Shown here: positions 12,000 to 23,476 of the stretch, piece by piece | Position numbering within the stretch: the stretch's first letter is position 1 | Layout of the letters: the number at the start of each line of letters is the position of its first letter | Assembly: GCA_030374805.1 (NCBI GenBank) | Contig: JARGSG010000265.1 | Span: forward strand, 186,001 to 250,000 | Length of the DNA: 64,000 nucleotides | From: Gracilaria gracilis | Taxonomy: Eukaryota; Rhodophyta; Florideophyceae; Gracilariales; Gracilariaceae | Reading direction: 5' to 3' | Position numbers and translations under genes: made by a program | The notes under the pieces: generated by a model | Seen by the model: only the letters and a program-made list of their open reading frames with translations | The model's database searches: none | What the model was told of the DNA's origin: nothing

Positions 12000-14900
12000 G
12001 TGGGATTCCAGGCCATCAATTTATTTCCACACTATCTAAAAGCCTTCCTATCACGTGCCATCCTCTCCGTCATTGCGTCCCACCGTCCGTGCGCCATAGT
12101 ACTCTCTCTGCTACGTACCCTCTCTCCCCTCCCAACCCCCCTATTGCCCGCCAGCATCCCCAAATACTGCTTTCAGGGCTGCTCATTCCTCGCCCGCAAT
12201 ATCCCGGCCGTCCAGAGACATCAGAAACGATGCCTCCACCGCCTATCTACTAACGAACGCTTCCTCTCCCTAGGCGGAGACGTTGCCCACTTTCCCCCAT
12301 GCACAAAGCGTCACAAGTCCATGCCTCATCTCCCTCCCTCCTCCCCACCTCTACCTCCACCTCCTCCCACCAATCGCCCTTCCGATAATGTCCCCCTTGC
12401 CTAGGACGACTCTTACCATCAGGGACAGCTCGCCCTCTCCCTCCACAGGCAGGACGCCTACCACATCGCGACCACCTCCATCTGTTCCATGTCCTTCTCT
12501 TCTCCTCCCCCACAGCCCCCTCCGGCCCCTCTTCTCCACAACCCCCCCCTCGAACGTATGGTTTTGTACATCTGTTCCATCGCTTCCGACCTTGGCCAGC
12601 ACAAGGCTGAGGAGCTCATCTCTTTCCTCCACTACCCTGTCTGTGTTCTCGGAAATGAAATTTTACATTCAAAAATGCTAGTTTTGGTGACCGATTATCT
12701 GGTTACTTTTTCCAGTTATTTTTCCGATATTTGTTTTTGATATGAAGAAATACGTATTTGGTGTGCTAGTTTGACATTCAAAATTTGGAGTTCTGGAAGT
12801 CATTCGTTTTCAAAACTAGCATATTTAAAATTCTGGAGATGTTGAATTTCGAGAACTGCAAATTTTGAATGTCAAAACTAGCACATCAAAAATGTATCTA
12901 GTCATGTCAAACACAAATATCGAAAAAAAGTTTGGAAAAAGTCACCAGATAATCGGTCACCAAAACTAGCAACTTTGAATGTGAAATTCCATTTCCGAGA
13001 ACACAGACGCCTTCCTTCTCCAAATCCACCTTCCAGAACGCTGTCTTCTCAGCCACTCAGTGCCTCAAGCTCCAGGCAAACCCCCTTTAGCTGTGAGTCA
13101 GCACCATCGGCTTCACCCCATCCACAATCACGGACCCCCGCACCTCTTCAGAGCCACCATTTTCAAGAAAAATGCATTCCAGGTCCTCAAACAACAGCTC
13201 GCCCTCGCACAATTCCACAACAACTTCTTCCAATCCGTCTCCTAAGCAACCACCTCCGGCTCTTCCGCTTTCGCTCACCCCATAGCCTCCTCCCTTGGAA
13301 AGGAAGCTGTCACGGCCCTCAAAGCAGCAATCATGCAGTCCACTAACCATATCTAGATCTGGCGCACCCTCACACCACCGGTATCGACTCCTTCGTCGGC
13401 CTGGTCCAAATATACTCCGACAAGTCCTCCACCTCCCTCAAATCCTCCTCCATCACCTCCTACCCTCTTCACATCACACTTCTCCACTTCTCCGATTCCT
13501 TTCGTCGCAAGTGCATCACCAAAAACCTCACCCTTCTCGGTTACTTGCCAACCTCCTTCCGACCAACCGGCCCTCCTCAAAACCCCGACGGCATTCCTCT
13601 AACCGCATCCAACATTCCCGGCTACACCAAAAGGGAACTCGTTCAGCTCGCCATTTCTAGACTCCACGATCCCCTCCTCACATCTGGACTCAATGGCATC
13701 CCCTTTCGTGACGCACACGGTGTTCTATGTCACTTCCACCCAATCATAGCCAACTACTGCGCCGATATCCCCGAAGCAAAGAACATCCTCGCAATCTCCA
13801 ACGGCACCCGCCCACAGCTCCAATGCCACAGATGCACCATCAGTCGTTCACACCTCCATCTACACACCCGCTCCCCTTCCCCTCGAACACAACAGCAGAC
13901 CCTCGCCGCACGCAAATCACACTCCACACTCCTTCAAGATTCAGAGAAAGCCCTCCTCGCCTGCAAGCCCAGACTCCCCCGCAACACCAAGGAGCAGGAC
14001 CTTCGAGCACTCCACTTCCTTTTCCTCGCAAAGTACTCCTCACTCTTCGAGTCTTATCCACTTCTCAACATCACCTCACTCCTATTCGCTTACAACATCT
14101 TCCCCTTTGAACCACTCCACAACTTCCACCTCGGTGTTTCCAAGCTCATCAAGCTCGCCGCCATCGAAAGACCAAGGTCAGAAGCACTCTTCCCCACAGC
14201 CGGCTCCTCCAAATCCCGTCGTTCTTTCCACTGCGTCCGCACTTCTATTCTCAAACATTCCAACACTATCCTCGCAGCCATCGAGAAACACTTTCCAGCC
14301 AACGGACTCCACATCGACTTCTCCACTTCCAACAATGGACAAAACCTTAACGGTCTCTTCACCACCGATGGCCTGCGCGGTTTGTTTGAAGCAAAAGACT
14401 ATCGCGCTCTGGACATGGGCTTCCACTTCATCGGCGCCTTTTTGGACCGCTGTTGTCACGAATTCGATGCAGCTTCCATCACTTCCGTCTTCTCCAAGTA
14501 CTCCGATCTTCTTCTCTCCTCCATGCGGTACAACTTCTTCACTGAATGGATGGAATCTAGCATCTTCATTCTCGACAGACAAATTCGGTCTTTCAAGCAA
14601 ACAGCGGTCGCCGTCCTCGGCCCGCATCACGCTTCCAGCCTGGGCACTTTCAAGTTTCATCTCCTCGACCACAGCGTCGAAGACATTGGCCGATATGGGG
14701 GCCTCCAGTTCAATGATACCGTCATATTCGAACACTCCCATACTCTTTCCAAGGCACACTACTCCAAAACTTCCAAACGCACGTCCACCGCACATGAAGA
14801 AACCCTTCGTGCCATTCAACGCTCCAACGCCACCAACGACTGGAACCCAGTCCCCTGTAACCCTTCCATCTCTTCCTCCTCCCATCCACTTGCTTCCCCG

Positions 14901-15751
14901 TGCCAAGCTCGCCAGCCCGGTCTCGTTCGAGATGGAAAACAAATCTCCCTCGCTGACCTCATCACCGCCCACAAATTCCTTCGCTCCAACCCTCAGCTGG
15001 AACCCAAGTCTCTCCAAGACCTCTTCCCCGCCCACACTCTCTCCATCCTCTCACAATTTCGAGGAGATGCTCTTACTTCGTTCATACACTCTCTCTCGAA
15101 GTCTTAGACCTCACCGACCATTCATTCGATCTCCGTCGTGCACAAATCAGCGTAGTCAACTCCGCCTACATCGTGGGGGGGTACATCCCAACACTCGGCA
15201 ATTACGTCGTCGAGCGAAATGAAATCTCTCCACAGAATCCGCAAGTTCCCATCATTCAACGAATATTTGCTGCATCTTCCTTTGGTCCATCTAAGTCCCC
15301 TAAGTTCTCTCACATCCTCGTCACCGGCTCTAGTACCACCCACTCTAGATCAATCGTTTGGCTCTGCAAGGTCATCGCCCTTTTCCGCGTCACGCTTCAA
15401 ACCTCTACTTCTCCGACAGAGTTCGCCTTCGTGCGCTTCATGGAGATCGATCCACCGAGCGACGAAGTCGACGTCACCCTCAATTGCGTATGCCTTCGAA
15501 TGGCCACAGACGACGAACATAATCGCACCACCCATCCAGTTCCTATCTCCACCCACTCCACCACGGACAAGGTTTTCCCATGGATTGGACTCATCTCCTC
15601 CTCTTCCATTCTCGGTTCGGTTTACGTTCTCTGCCAGAACTACTGCGCACCTTCCTTCTCACCTCGTCTACACTGGCGCTTTCACCGATTCTACCTCAAC
15701 AGGTTCTACCGCGACCCAGCCGCAAAGCCGTATTTTCCGCACTTCACATAG
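12000..15751 (+). pseudogene. Plavaka-like (CACTA/KDZ-related) transposase, interrupted
   Basis: This plus-strand gene is strongly C-rich on the coding strand. The N-terminus has a zinc-finger-like C-x4-C...H-x3-C pattern (CFQGCSF to HQKRC, about 12165-12233). After an inserted repeat element, a segment near 13380-13560 reads GLVQIYSDKSS and GYLPTSF, like the Plavaka LxLYSDKT block and gYLP. The main frame (13545-15107) has HPIIANYCADIPE followed by CHRC, the typical HP.la.y..D.PE...C..C signature. After a frame change near 15.1 kb, 15173-15751 carries EFAFVRFMEI, NCVCLRMATDD and FYLNRFYRD, resembling the C-terminal end of such transposases. The insertion and frame change make it non-functional. 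Family assignment is from remembered motifs. Confidence 0.7.
12642..13005. mobile_element. 364-bp inverted-repeat element (MITE/foldback), copy 2
   Basis: It has the same termini, internal inverted blocks and length as the copy at 11169-11532, with scattered substitutions. Both copies are followed on the right by CAGACGC, so the element may extend a few bases further. It is inserted in the N-terminal part of the Plavaka-like transposase gene. Confidence 0.8.
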
Positions 15752-15976
15752 CACTCATTCCCTGTTGGCTTCATAAGCAAATCTTCCACCTTTCTCTCCT
15801 TCCCTAATAGATCCCGGTTACTAACACCCTTCTTTGAAGAGCAAGTGCCAGTTCATTTTCATTGTATACCTGTTACGTATTCAATAAGAAGCAAAGAGCA
15901 CTTTCTCTCCACACAATACATACTACCACCATCCCCCCCTCACCCACTCTCCTCCCCCGCATCACCACCACGTGAC

Positions 15977-17617
15977 CTATATTCTTACAACGCGTCCTAC
16001 TAAACGCGTGAACATCGAGTCTTGCGGTCGGAACGCAGCTATATAGCAATTCCAGAGAGCTCCAAGTCGCCGCGTTAGATTCTCCATAGAATATTTCTCC
16101 CTCAGCGCTAAATATATCCTCCCGGTCGATGATATTAACACTCGAACCATTGCAGTTCTCTCTGAATTCCCAAACACACTTCTAGGATCCCCCGCCAGAA
16201 ACCCATCGTTCTCAAACTCTTCGGGATGCAGCTCCTTCACCTTTTTCCATGCGACCCTCAGTATCTCTTCAACAGCCCGCGGTAGATACTTCCCATACAA
16301 AGATGAAAACAACGACTGTCTTTGTCCGCCCTGTCTCACACCGTCGGTCATAGTTTTCACCACACATGCAATCCAAGCATCAAGTCTGGCGAGATGCATT
16401 ACGGTTCCATCCACGTATTGCCTTTCACCATTAATCTCGTCGACCACCGAGTATCACATATACTGCTCCAGAACTGCCAATGCCATCGCATTCTTGAAGT
16501 AAATGTCTTCTTCCTCCAACTTTCTCAGTGCATCAACCACTTTCGACCTAGAATACGCAAGATCTTGGAACCGACTCATCCTCCACGCACATAACTTAGT
16601 GCTCCCTTCCTCCCCACTTCCCACCAACTTCTCCCGCGCCTCCTTTATCTGTTCCTTCAACTCTTCGCCCAGTTCCGTCCCCTCGCTAGGCGTCGCCGGC
16701 TTTGCAATCAAATCATACCCAAGCATCGACAACATTTTGTCTCGTGCCGATCGTTTCCGAACGCCAACCACATCGCTCAGTGTCTGCTTCATCCGTTGCC
16801 TCAGGCACTTTTCTGCGCTTACATTCTCCATGCACTCCCGTTCCCTTCCCGCCTCTCGTATTGCCTCAAATTTTCTCCAATCATTTCCGTGTGCACCACA
16901 TACCTCAACAACACGTCACTTCCATCCTCCGTCGACGGTGTATAACTCCTCATCTCGTGGGCTAACTGAAACGGGCACCAAGGCACCATTTCCTTTTCTC
17001 CAGTCACAAAAAACTACCCTCTCTACTGTCTCCCACGGTCTCACTTCTGTTCTTCCAGCTCGTACCCACATTCTCCACGTCGAAGCAAAGTTTAGACGCC
17101 TCTAACTTGGCATAAACAAGAATCCTATCAAAAACGGCCCTGGCGAATCCAAAAAAGCATTTCTGCACCCCAATATCATACTTTCGACGCCGCCTCACAT
17201 CTCTATCACTCACTTCCCGCCTTGCTTCCTCCTCTGCACAGCCGCCCTAAAACTCTCGATCACCACATTTTGCTGTTTCATCTCCTCCCTAACACGCTTC
17301 AACTCCTCCTGCCTCAGCTTCAAACTCACCATCAGGCTATGGTGATTCTCCTTCAAATTCCCCAACTGCCCCTTCATCGAATTGATCCTCTTAACAAGCT
17401 CAGAACGCGGCAGCACACTAAAGTTCTGTTCAGAATCCTCCCCTTTTCGTGTACAATCCGTTTCATCTGAACGATTTCCCACTCTGCTTCCCCCATCATT
17501 GATGCCGGGTTCTACATCCAGAACTCTTGGGTACCGTGATTGTCTTTTGCTTAAAGCGCATCCCTTCTGGAGATGGAGAAAACCTGTCCATGACCTCTTC
17601 ATCACCTCCAACTCCAC
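15977..17617 (-). pseudogene. Unrecognised protein gene with coiled coil, frameshifted
   Basis: Five minus-strand frames abut or overlap by a few bases (17617-17210, 17213-17004, 17007-16819, 16831-16454, 16447-15977). They read as one protein of about 540 residues broken by frame changes. The first piece (135 codons) is Lys/Glu/Arg-rich with heptad-like leucines (residues about 70-125), suggesting a coiled coil. The last two (125 and 156 codons) are mixed helical-looking sequence with no motif I know. Short introns rather than mutations could explain some frame changes. Plus-strand ORFs opposite are Ser/Pro-rich shadows. Function unknown. Confidence 0.45.
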
Positions 17618-17814
17618 GTCAGAGTGCCCTCAATTCTTCCATGTCATTTTCTCGCCCTGGTATCCCCGTAACATTATCTACGTCTCCTCCTCCACACCAT
17701 TTCGTCGTGAAGCATCTGTCGGGATCCTATCCCGTCGCTTCTCCATCGTATGTCTACCTTATTTGCTTCTTATACCATCCTTCAGACGCCCTATTCTTCC
17801 TCCGCTACGCTCTT

Positions 17815-18306
17815 TCATTCATTCTCCGTCGTTTTATGTGCAGCCCCCATTTTATTTTTTCCCCGATTCCCAGTTTCTTGTACAAGCCCAACTCGCTCTT
17901 CCTCTGACTCCGTAGGTTCTGTAACACCAACTAAACTGGTTCCCAGTAGATTCACCGTTTGAACGCTAACTACCTCCTCTCTTTCTGTCTCACTTGTTTC
18001 CAGATTAACATCACGATAGACACTCTCCCACTCGCTTGTACCTCGTCTTTTCTCTATTGCAGCGCCGCTAAGTACGCCCCTATAAATTTGTGCTATCGTG
18101 TTCCCCTCCGAACGGCTGCCCGTAAGGTTCACCTCCTCCATCATATCCGTTTCTTCCCCTTTTTCCACGGCTCGCGTAGACTCTACGTTTCTTCGCACAC
18201 CACCTCCATCCATACTTGCCATAAGAACTCGGCTCTTCACCACATCGCTGCTTACCTTCCTCCTCTTTGGGATAAACCTGTTTCGAAAAACCAAAGTTAC
18301 CTTCAC
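17815..18306 (-). CDS. Hypothetical protein, 163 codons
   Basis: This minus-strand frame lies upstream of the coiled-coil gene on the same strand. The product is hydrophilic and rich in Glu, Arg, Val and Thr, with a basic N-terminus (RNRFIPKRRK) that could be a nuclear localisation signal. No domain is recognised. It may be another exon or fragment of the neighbouring decayed genes. I give it modest confidence because long plus-strand ORFs overlap it. Confidence 0.3.
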   Translation of the reverse strand: MKVTLVFRNRFIPKRRKVSSDVVKSRVLMASMDGGGVRRNVESTRAVEKGEETDMMEEVNLTGSRSEGNTIAQIYRGVLSGAAIEKRRGTSEWESVYRDVNLETSETEREEVVSVQTVNLLGTSLVGVTEPTESEEERVGLVQETGNRGKNKMGAAHKTTENE

Positions 18307-18362
18307 GCATATGGGCTAATGTCACCACTTCGCTCTTAACTCCATTTCTCACTCGACCTTCT

Positions 18363-19147
18363 TTACGAGTCTTTCATGTATCCAAACAGTTCCTCCACTT
18401 TCTCAATCGTTGCATGCACGAGTTCTACTTCTTCAAAACTGTGTTCGACACCATCAGGACCCTCCTTACCTCTCCCATGAACCTCCCACACAGCCATTTC
18501 GTACAAGTCCCCATCATTCGATACATTTCCACACGCAACAACCTCATCTCTGTCAAAAAAACTCGGGTTGTTACCCAAAAGATTTGTTTGTCTACTTCTC
18601 TTCGTGTACAGCTTATCTTCCACTTCACAATTTTGGAACTGTAGGTAGTGCACTAGATTCGGATATTTGTTCAAAATCTCTGCAATACTCAACCCAACTT
18701 CGTTCTTTCACCTCACCAGGTCACCGACTACAAAGTTAGGGAGCCAGCTGTTCTTCCGTATCTTCATACGATCCATCTCGTCTTCTGTTTCACATCCGTA
18801 CTTCTGGTTGAGCTCCACTGCAAGTGATATGACTGGCTACAGCATTCCTCAAATGCGTTCCAGTTAAAATCTTGATCAAGTTCACTCCCATCAGACAGTC
18901 TTACACGAGTACCGTGGTTAGATGAAATGACAAACTTGTACCCCTCTAATCTCTCCGTAAACGACTGCGCCACATTGATATCTCGCCCAGTAGCGATTTT
19001 CAACCCAACTTTCTCGTTAATAAATTTCATGCAATCCACAACCTGTTCAGATTTATTCTCTCCACTCCTTTCAAGCGTCCCATCAATATCACTTATGATC
19101 CTGTAGCCATTACAGAATATCAATTCGGCTAAACCCTCTGCAGACAT
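18363..19147 (-). pseudogene. HAD-superfamily phosphatase-like protein, split by a frameshift
   Basis: Two minus-strand frames (19147-18764 and 18692-18363) together carry the ordered motifs of a HAD phosphatase. Motif I is IISDIDGTLE (near residue 18), with the nucleophile and general acid aspartates present. Motif II-like is KIATGRD. An ISSNHGTRVRL stretch resembles the region seen in trehalose-phosphatase and Cof-type members. In the second frame, VACGNVSNDGDLYEMA corresponds to motif IV (GDxxND), with the first Asp replaced by Asn. The combined length of roughly 250 residues suits this family. Substrate cannot be deduced. About 70 bases between the frames contain stops, so it is either broken or spliced. 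Confidence 0.6.
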
Positions 19148-19672
19148 AACTGTAAAATGCCTTCACACTATTTGCCATATAGTACTCATGCATCCACAAA
19201 TATTCTTCCGACTCAAGCTGAGCTCATTTTCTTATTGTACATACCCGCTTTACCACAAATCGAGATAAAAGAAGACAATTTCTTGATCACGTGCAATACT
19301 TGCTTTCAATTTGAATCCAATAGGTACCCTTTCATTGAAACGGCACCAACTACTCTTAAGTGCTTGGAGCTTGGCTTCGTTCAATTTGCGCCTTCATTCA
19401 CTTCCTCGCTATCTCTACCATTCTACTACTCTCGAACAGTGGCACAAAGTATTTCAGATCACTAAATCATATCGTAGGACTTCCCATGAATGTAATCAAA
19501 GACGATGCCCTGACATTAAGATGAGAAGAAATTTTTTCATACGATATAGAAGATTGCGTTTTTACTACACCACATATAGATGAATACCACATGCTCTATT
19601 CAATCTCCGTGGCTGCAGTCCTAACATCTCTCTTTCAATGTATAGTAGGACATAATTAAAGCTTTCGAACTG
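19148..19672. other. No recognisable gene
   Basis: This AT-rich interval lies between the HAD-like gene and the next minus-strand frame. Two plus-strand ORFs here (19157-19465 and 19311-19583) show no motif, and I see no support for them. Confidence 0.35.
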
Positions 19673-20122
19673 TCATCGACTTTGAGGTGCTCTTAAGGTC
19701 ATCAAGAACGCATTGTCGACACTAGCACTTGAGAAATGCTCAACGACTTGTTGTTCCTCGTCGACACTCGCCACAACTACATCACTTCCATCGTCATCTA
19801 TCACATCTTTTACATCCTTCGTCACATCTTCTTCCTCATTGTCGTCGTTGAGGAACCGTGGATCGAACTCTTTGACGGTGTGAACTGCATCAGAAAGCTT
19901 ATATCCCTCCGGTACCATATACATGTGGTACCGCACCAGGAATTCCATAGATTCAGGTCTATCCCACTTGTCCTTCTTACTCGCACCAGCGTATGACGCG
20001 TCTCTCCCTCCGACAAATAGAGGGAAAGATGTGATACTGATCTCCGTCACGGGATACATCTTCAACATCAGCCGCAATTGCTGGCTATTCATACCCATAA
20101 GGCGATGACTCCCAGCACTCAC
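19673..20122 (-). CDS. Hypothetical acidic-tailed protein, 149 codons
   Basis: This minus-strand frame starts at an ATG and has no recognised domain. Residues 1-85 are mixed, with an aromatic-rich stretch (MEFLVRYHMYMVPEGY). Residues 90-125 are very acidic (runs of Asp and Glu with Val), typical of a disordered tail. The 5' side is open beyond the ATG only after stops, so the true gene may be longer and spliced. It lies on the same strand as its neighbours. Confidence 0.35.
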   Translation of the reverse strand: MSAGSHRLMGMNSQQLRLMLKMYPVTEISITSFPLFVGGRDASYAGASKKDKWDRPESMEFLVRYHMYMVPEGYKLSDAVHTVKEFDPRFLNDDNEEEDVTKDVKDVIDDDGSDVVVASVDEEQQVVEHFSSASVDNAFLMTLRAPQSR

Positions 20123-20422
20123 TCACAAATGGAACCCTTCCTTCCACGAAGTTATTCAAAGTTATCCAGGATTACCAGTCAACAACGTTTCGTTCGTCTC
20201 CGGTTCACTAAAATCGGTATGTAAAGTTTTCTGTTTGGATTTCGTGGTTGTTCCCGGAAAACGGTCAGCAGTCTTGGGCGTTAACATCTTTTGCACATTC
20301 TCTTTTTTATTTTCTCAGCGTCCTAAAGCGGCTCCAATCGTTTCCATTCGAACATCAAGCCAAACACGCTTTCTAACAACCCACCTGTCTTCCTCTTCTT
20401 CCTCGGCCGTGGTTATGGTTTC

Positions 20423-20930
20423 CTAACCAGTGGACATCACTATGCCCTCAAATGGGCCCCCTCTTCTTTCATTCCAAAAGTGTGCTTCGTCGATTATTTT
20501 CGTGAAGACTTCAATTCGTCGCCCTTCCACATATCCAGCATGTTCTGATAGGTCTCCGAACTCCAGAATAGGTCGCATATCTTCCGAGCAGGCTACGTCT
20601 CTGTGGCTTGAAAATCTGTGAAACGAACAGAATCCACTCTGCATGAGTTCAACTTTTATCCTTGAAAAGAACATCTGGCCAAGCTCATCATTCTTCTTCA
20701 CTGCCATCCGTAGAGCTTCGTCATCACTCATCCCAGATGGTCGGTTTCGAGGGTACTGGAACCCGTACATTTCCGCTTCCGAGGTTCTTTCCTAGCTTTA
20801 CGCCAAAACACTAGGTGATGCACATCTCTGAAAGCAGAAATATCGAAAAGCTCCGCCCTGTGTGAAGCGAGCAAGTAAATAGCCCTTAGCCAGAGATTCT
20901 TGTTTCCAATGACGCTAACCCGCTCCCACT
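20423..20930 (-). pseudogene. Unrecognised protein fragment
   Basis: The ORF 20770-20423 (115 codons) is preceded, in another frame at about 20930-20770, by a protein-like stretch reading ERVSVIGNKNLW and LLASHRAELFDI. That stretch looks like genuine coding sequence. Just upstream lies CAGGTGAGT on the minus strand (near 20930-20937), a perfect match to a spliceosomal donor. No domain is recognised in either piece. The two may be exons or a frameshifted single exon. Confidence 0.35.
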
Positions 20931-20988
20931 CACCTGATCTACGTGTCCTATATTGACATCATGAAGGACTCGGTAGACCAGCATAAGG

Positions 20989-21821
20989 TTATCCTCGGTG
21001 CACCTGAAAATGGTTGGACTCTAGGAGCACAGAAGATATTATGTCCTCAAAAGTTACCTTACTCACGTCGTCTGCTTCATGAACTGCACCCTCTCCATAT
21101 TCCGTTATGCCATAGAATATTGGCGGCACCGGGGTTCCCATAGCCAGCAACTCGTGGTTGTTCATAAACGTAGACACCCCTCCTTCACCATCATGCTTTT
21201 CCGCATCAACCTCAGCTTCTCTATCGAAGGCAACGAATTGTACTCTCATAGACATTCCCTTCAGAATTCTCTGTTTAGCTCCGCAATGAGCGCTTTTGTG
21301 TATATAATCCTCAGAGATCTCGTCATAGTCACTCTAAAAGTCGTTCTTTGCCTCTTTTTTGGAGGGCCTGGAGCATCTTCATCCCATGACTCCACCATCA
21401 TCAGTTCGTCTTTCAGAACACCTTCTTTCTTGCTCCTTAGTTTTGAACGCGAACTTCTACGGAGTTGCCCGTTCTGCACCGCAAACCGCATGCCAGACGC
21501 AGAACCAGATGTTTTATTCTTCTTCGCAGACTTGTTCACCTTGGCGGAAGGTGCTGTGAGTTTCAACTTTTTTTTTCAAGGAGAAAGAAGGAACAAAGTC
21601 GCGTTCTTAATGTACCTCGCCCGGATAAACACAAGTCAAAGCCATTTCAAGTTCAAAAACTGCCATATAAGAAACTGGGACACACTGGCGATGTTGTCGC
21701 GGTCATTCATTTGGTCGTCAGTCTCTAGTGAGAGGTTGATATCTCGCTTACGAAGATCCTTTATACTTTCACTCTCATCCGCGTCCTTCCTTACAGATCT
21801 GACGGCACGAAAAATGGGCAC
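20989..21821 (-). pseudogene. Unrecognised protein with basic, NLS-like segment
   Basis: Three minus-strand frames follow each other: 21821-21636 (61 codons), 21566-21261 (101) and 21255-20989 (88). The middle one is rich in Lys, Ser and Arg, with NKSAKKNKTSG near its start and PPKKRQR near residue 73, both like nuclear localisation signals. The last has a mixed sequence with FYGITEYGEG. I recognise no domain. They lie directly downstream of the ParB-like frame and may be the C-terminal part of the same gene. Confidence 0.35.
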
Positions 21822-21976
21822 CGCCGGTTTATAAGAGAAACCTCGAGTCTCCTCAAAGCTCTTCTATTGCTTCAACTTCGACGAATTCCGTTTGAAATCG
21901 AACTTTTTCAAGCAATCAAGAACGTAGCACATCTCCTCGCCGAAGAAATCGAGCCCCGGATTGTATGACAAATTAG

Positions 21977-22748
21977 TCAACCGCACACCTTTCTGCACCT
22001 CACATATCTTCTCAAATGTCGCAGCAGACCCTTTCGACTTATTAGCTGTAGAGAGACTTTAGCGTACCGAAGGTGCTGGCGTTCTTGTGTGTTATCAACA
22101 ACTTGACTCTCTTTCAAGATTTCCATGACCTTCTCTGGAACCAAATCCAAGGGAGCCATACTGTCAACACCTTCCACGAGATAATTGACAACGCTTGCGA
22201 TGGCATGCACATTTCCGGCAAACATCATCTTCCGTTTTGAACTTGTGAACTCGTTCAAATCAGAATCAATGTTTAAAATTCTTTCATACGTATGAGATGT
22301 AAATCGCTTCGTCTCAAGAAGTTGCAGTATCAGTATTTTGTAATCTCAACCACTTCCGCTCACCGATCTCGGCCTGCTGCGCCCTTAGACGACGACAGCC
22401 ATCGACGATGCAGTACTTCATTCGTATTATTCCAAGATAGAGTTGGTTCTGCAGGACTGCAGTTCGGTCAGAAGATATAATTACGACCGGGGTGTCTATA
22501 GACTGCAATATTGCTCGTGCCTTCATGCTTTTCATAAGACTTTGGACATGCACATTACTAATTCCACGAAGTCGGTTGGGTGGTTTCTTTACAAGCTCAA
22601 TGTTAACACGAACGGGAGCCATTGTGTACTTGTCTAGGTTCACTATCGGTAACATTTTCGGTATACGTCTGAAGTTCCTTCCTGTCCAACGAGGTCGAGA
22701 ATGCTCTTCTTGTACATTGGAAGCAACGATTCGAACAGAAAGAAGCAT
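21977..22748 (-). pseudogene. ParB/Srx-like domain protein, copy 1
   Basis: The frame 22748-22314 (144 codons) has the order expected for a ParB N-terminal fold. An N-terminal strand region (IVNLDKY, residues 35-41) is followed by a helix-like HVQSLMKSMKARAILQ segment (67-82), then TPVVII (86-91), then CIVDGCRRLRAQQ (113-125). The VDGxxR core at 115-120 matches ParB/Srx box (V/I)(V/I)DGxxRxxA. A second frame (22258-21977) continues with KRKMMFAGNVHAIASVVNYL, which recurs in the relative at 32.9 kb. Stops lie between the two frames. In bacteria and phages such domains bind DNA or nucleotide; the role here is unknown. Confidence 0.6.
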
Positions 22749-23131
22749 AAATTGGAATTCAGACTGCGTAACGACTGCTGTAGATGGCGGACTACCATGT
22801 GAGGAATTTGTAGTCGCATCTCCTAGCCCCGAGTCAGGAATAGGATCCTACATGATATCGTCGGGTTCAAATCTCGAAAACTTTGAAACCAAAGGCTGTC
22901 TTTGCCAAGATAGTTTCCCCTGCAAAAGTTTTCTCTTCGTGGTTGACGACGCGGTGGCCTTAACGGCACTCTTCGCCCCTGTGTTTTTGTTTTTTGTTTC
23001 AGTAGATATCCGATTAGTTTTTCCAGTTGATGAAGACCTCGCGAAACGTGTGGTTACCGGCTCAACTGCGAAACTGGCCCCATATTCTTGGCTGGCGTAC
23101 TGGCGGTCACAGATTCCATTATACCTTTTTC

Positions 23132-23476
23132 CTACACTGCAACTTCTCGTATTTGCTCAATGCAGTTTGGGAGGTTCAGATCTTTGGTGGTATACTGATA
23201 GTAAGTTTCAACCGTGCGAGAGATCTGAACGTTGTCGATCACTATGAGGCCTGGTGGTAGTGGTGTCTGATTCATTTTGGTACACAAAGAGGAGCCGACA
23301 CCATGGAGCACAGTCTCACAAACCTTTGTTCTACCTTCGCTCTCAGTTTCCATGTATGAAGAAACTCGCATTCCACACTGCAATGAAGAAAAACCGTGAG
23401 GTGTACGCGGAGAGCTAGAAGCCGACTGCACAGTTTGTTTCACCTCGCGACGATTACGCAGTTTCGACTGCTTCAT
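23132..23476 (-). CDS. Hypothetical protein upstream of the ParB-like gene, 114 codons
   Basis: This minus-strand frame has a basic N-terminus (KQSKLRNRREVKQ) and a middle rich in Ser, Thr and Val. No domain is recognised. It lies about 380 bases upstream of the ParB-like frame on the same strand and could be its N-terminal region. A long plus-strand ORF (22492-23247) overlaps the whole area. It reads through the complement of the ParB motifs, so I regard that one as a shadow. Confidence 0.3.
   Translation of the reverse strand: MKQSKLRNRREVKQTVQSASSSPRTPHGFSSLQCGMRVSSYMETESEGRTKVCETVLHGVGSSLCTKMNQTPLPPGLIVIDNVQISRTVETYYQYTTKDLNLPNCIEQIREVAV

Noticed and set aside
14178..15035. 285-codon minus ORF opposite the transposase
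   Set aside because: It is a shadow of the C-rich transposase coding strand; the plus frame carries the motifs.
21079..21834. 251-codon plus ORF with Phe/Leu/Ser-rich stretches
   Set aside because: It is the complement of the Lys/Glu-rich minus-strand frames. Hydrophobic runs are an artefact of reading the opposite strand.
22492..23247. 251-codon plus ORF
   Set aside because: It runs opposite the ParB-like frame, whose motifs are on the minus strand.
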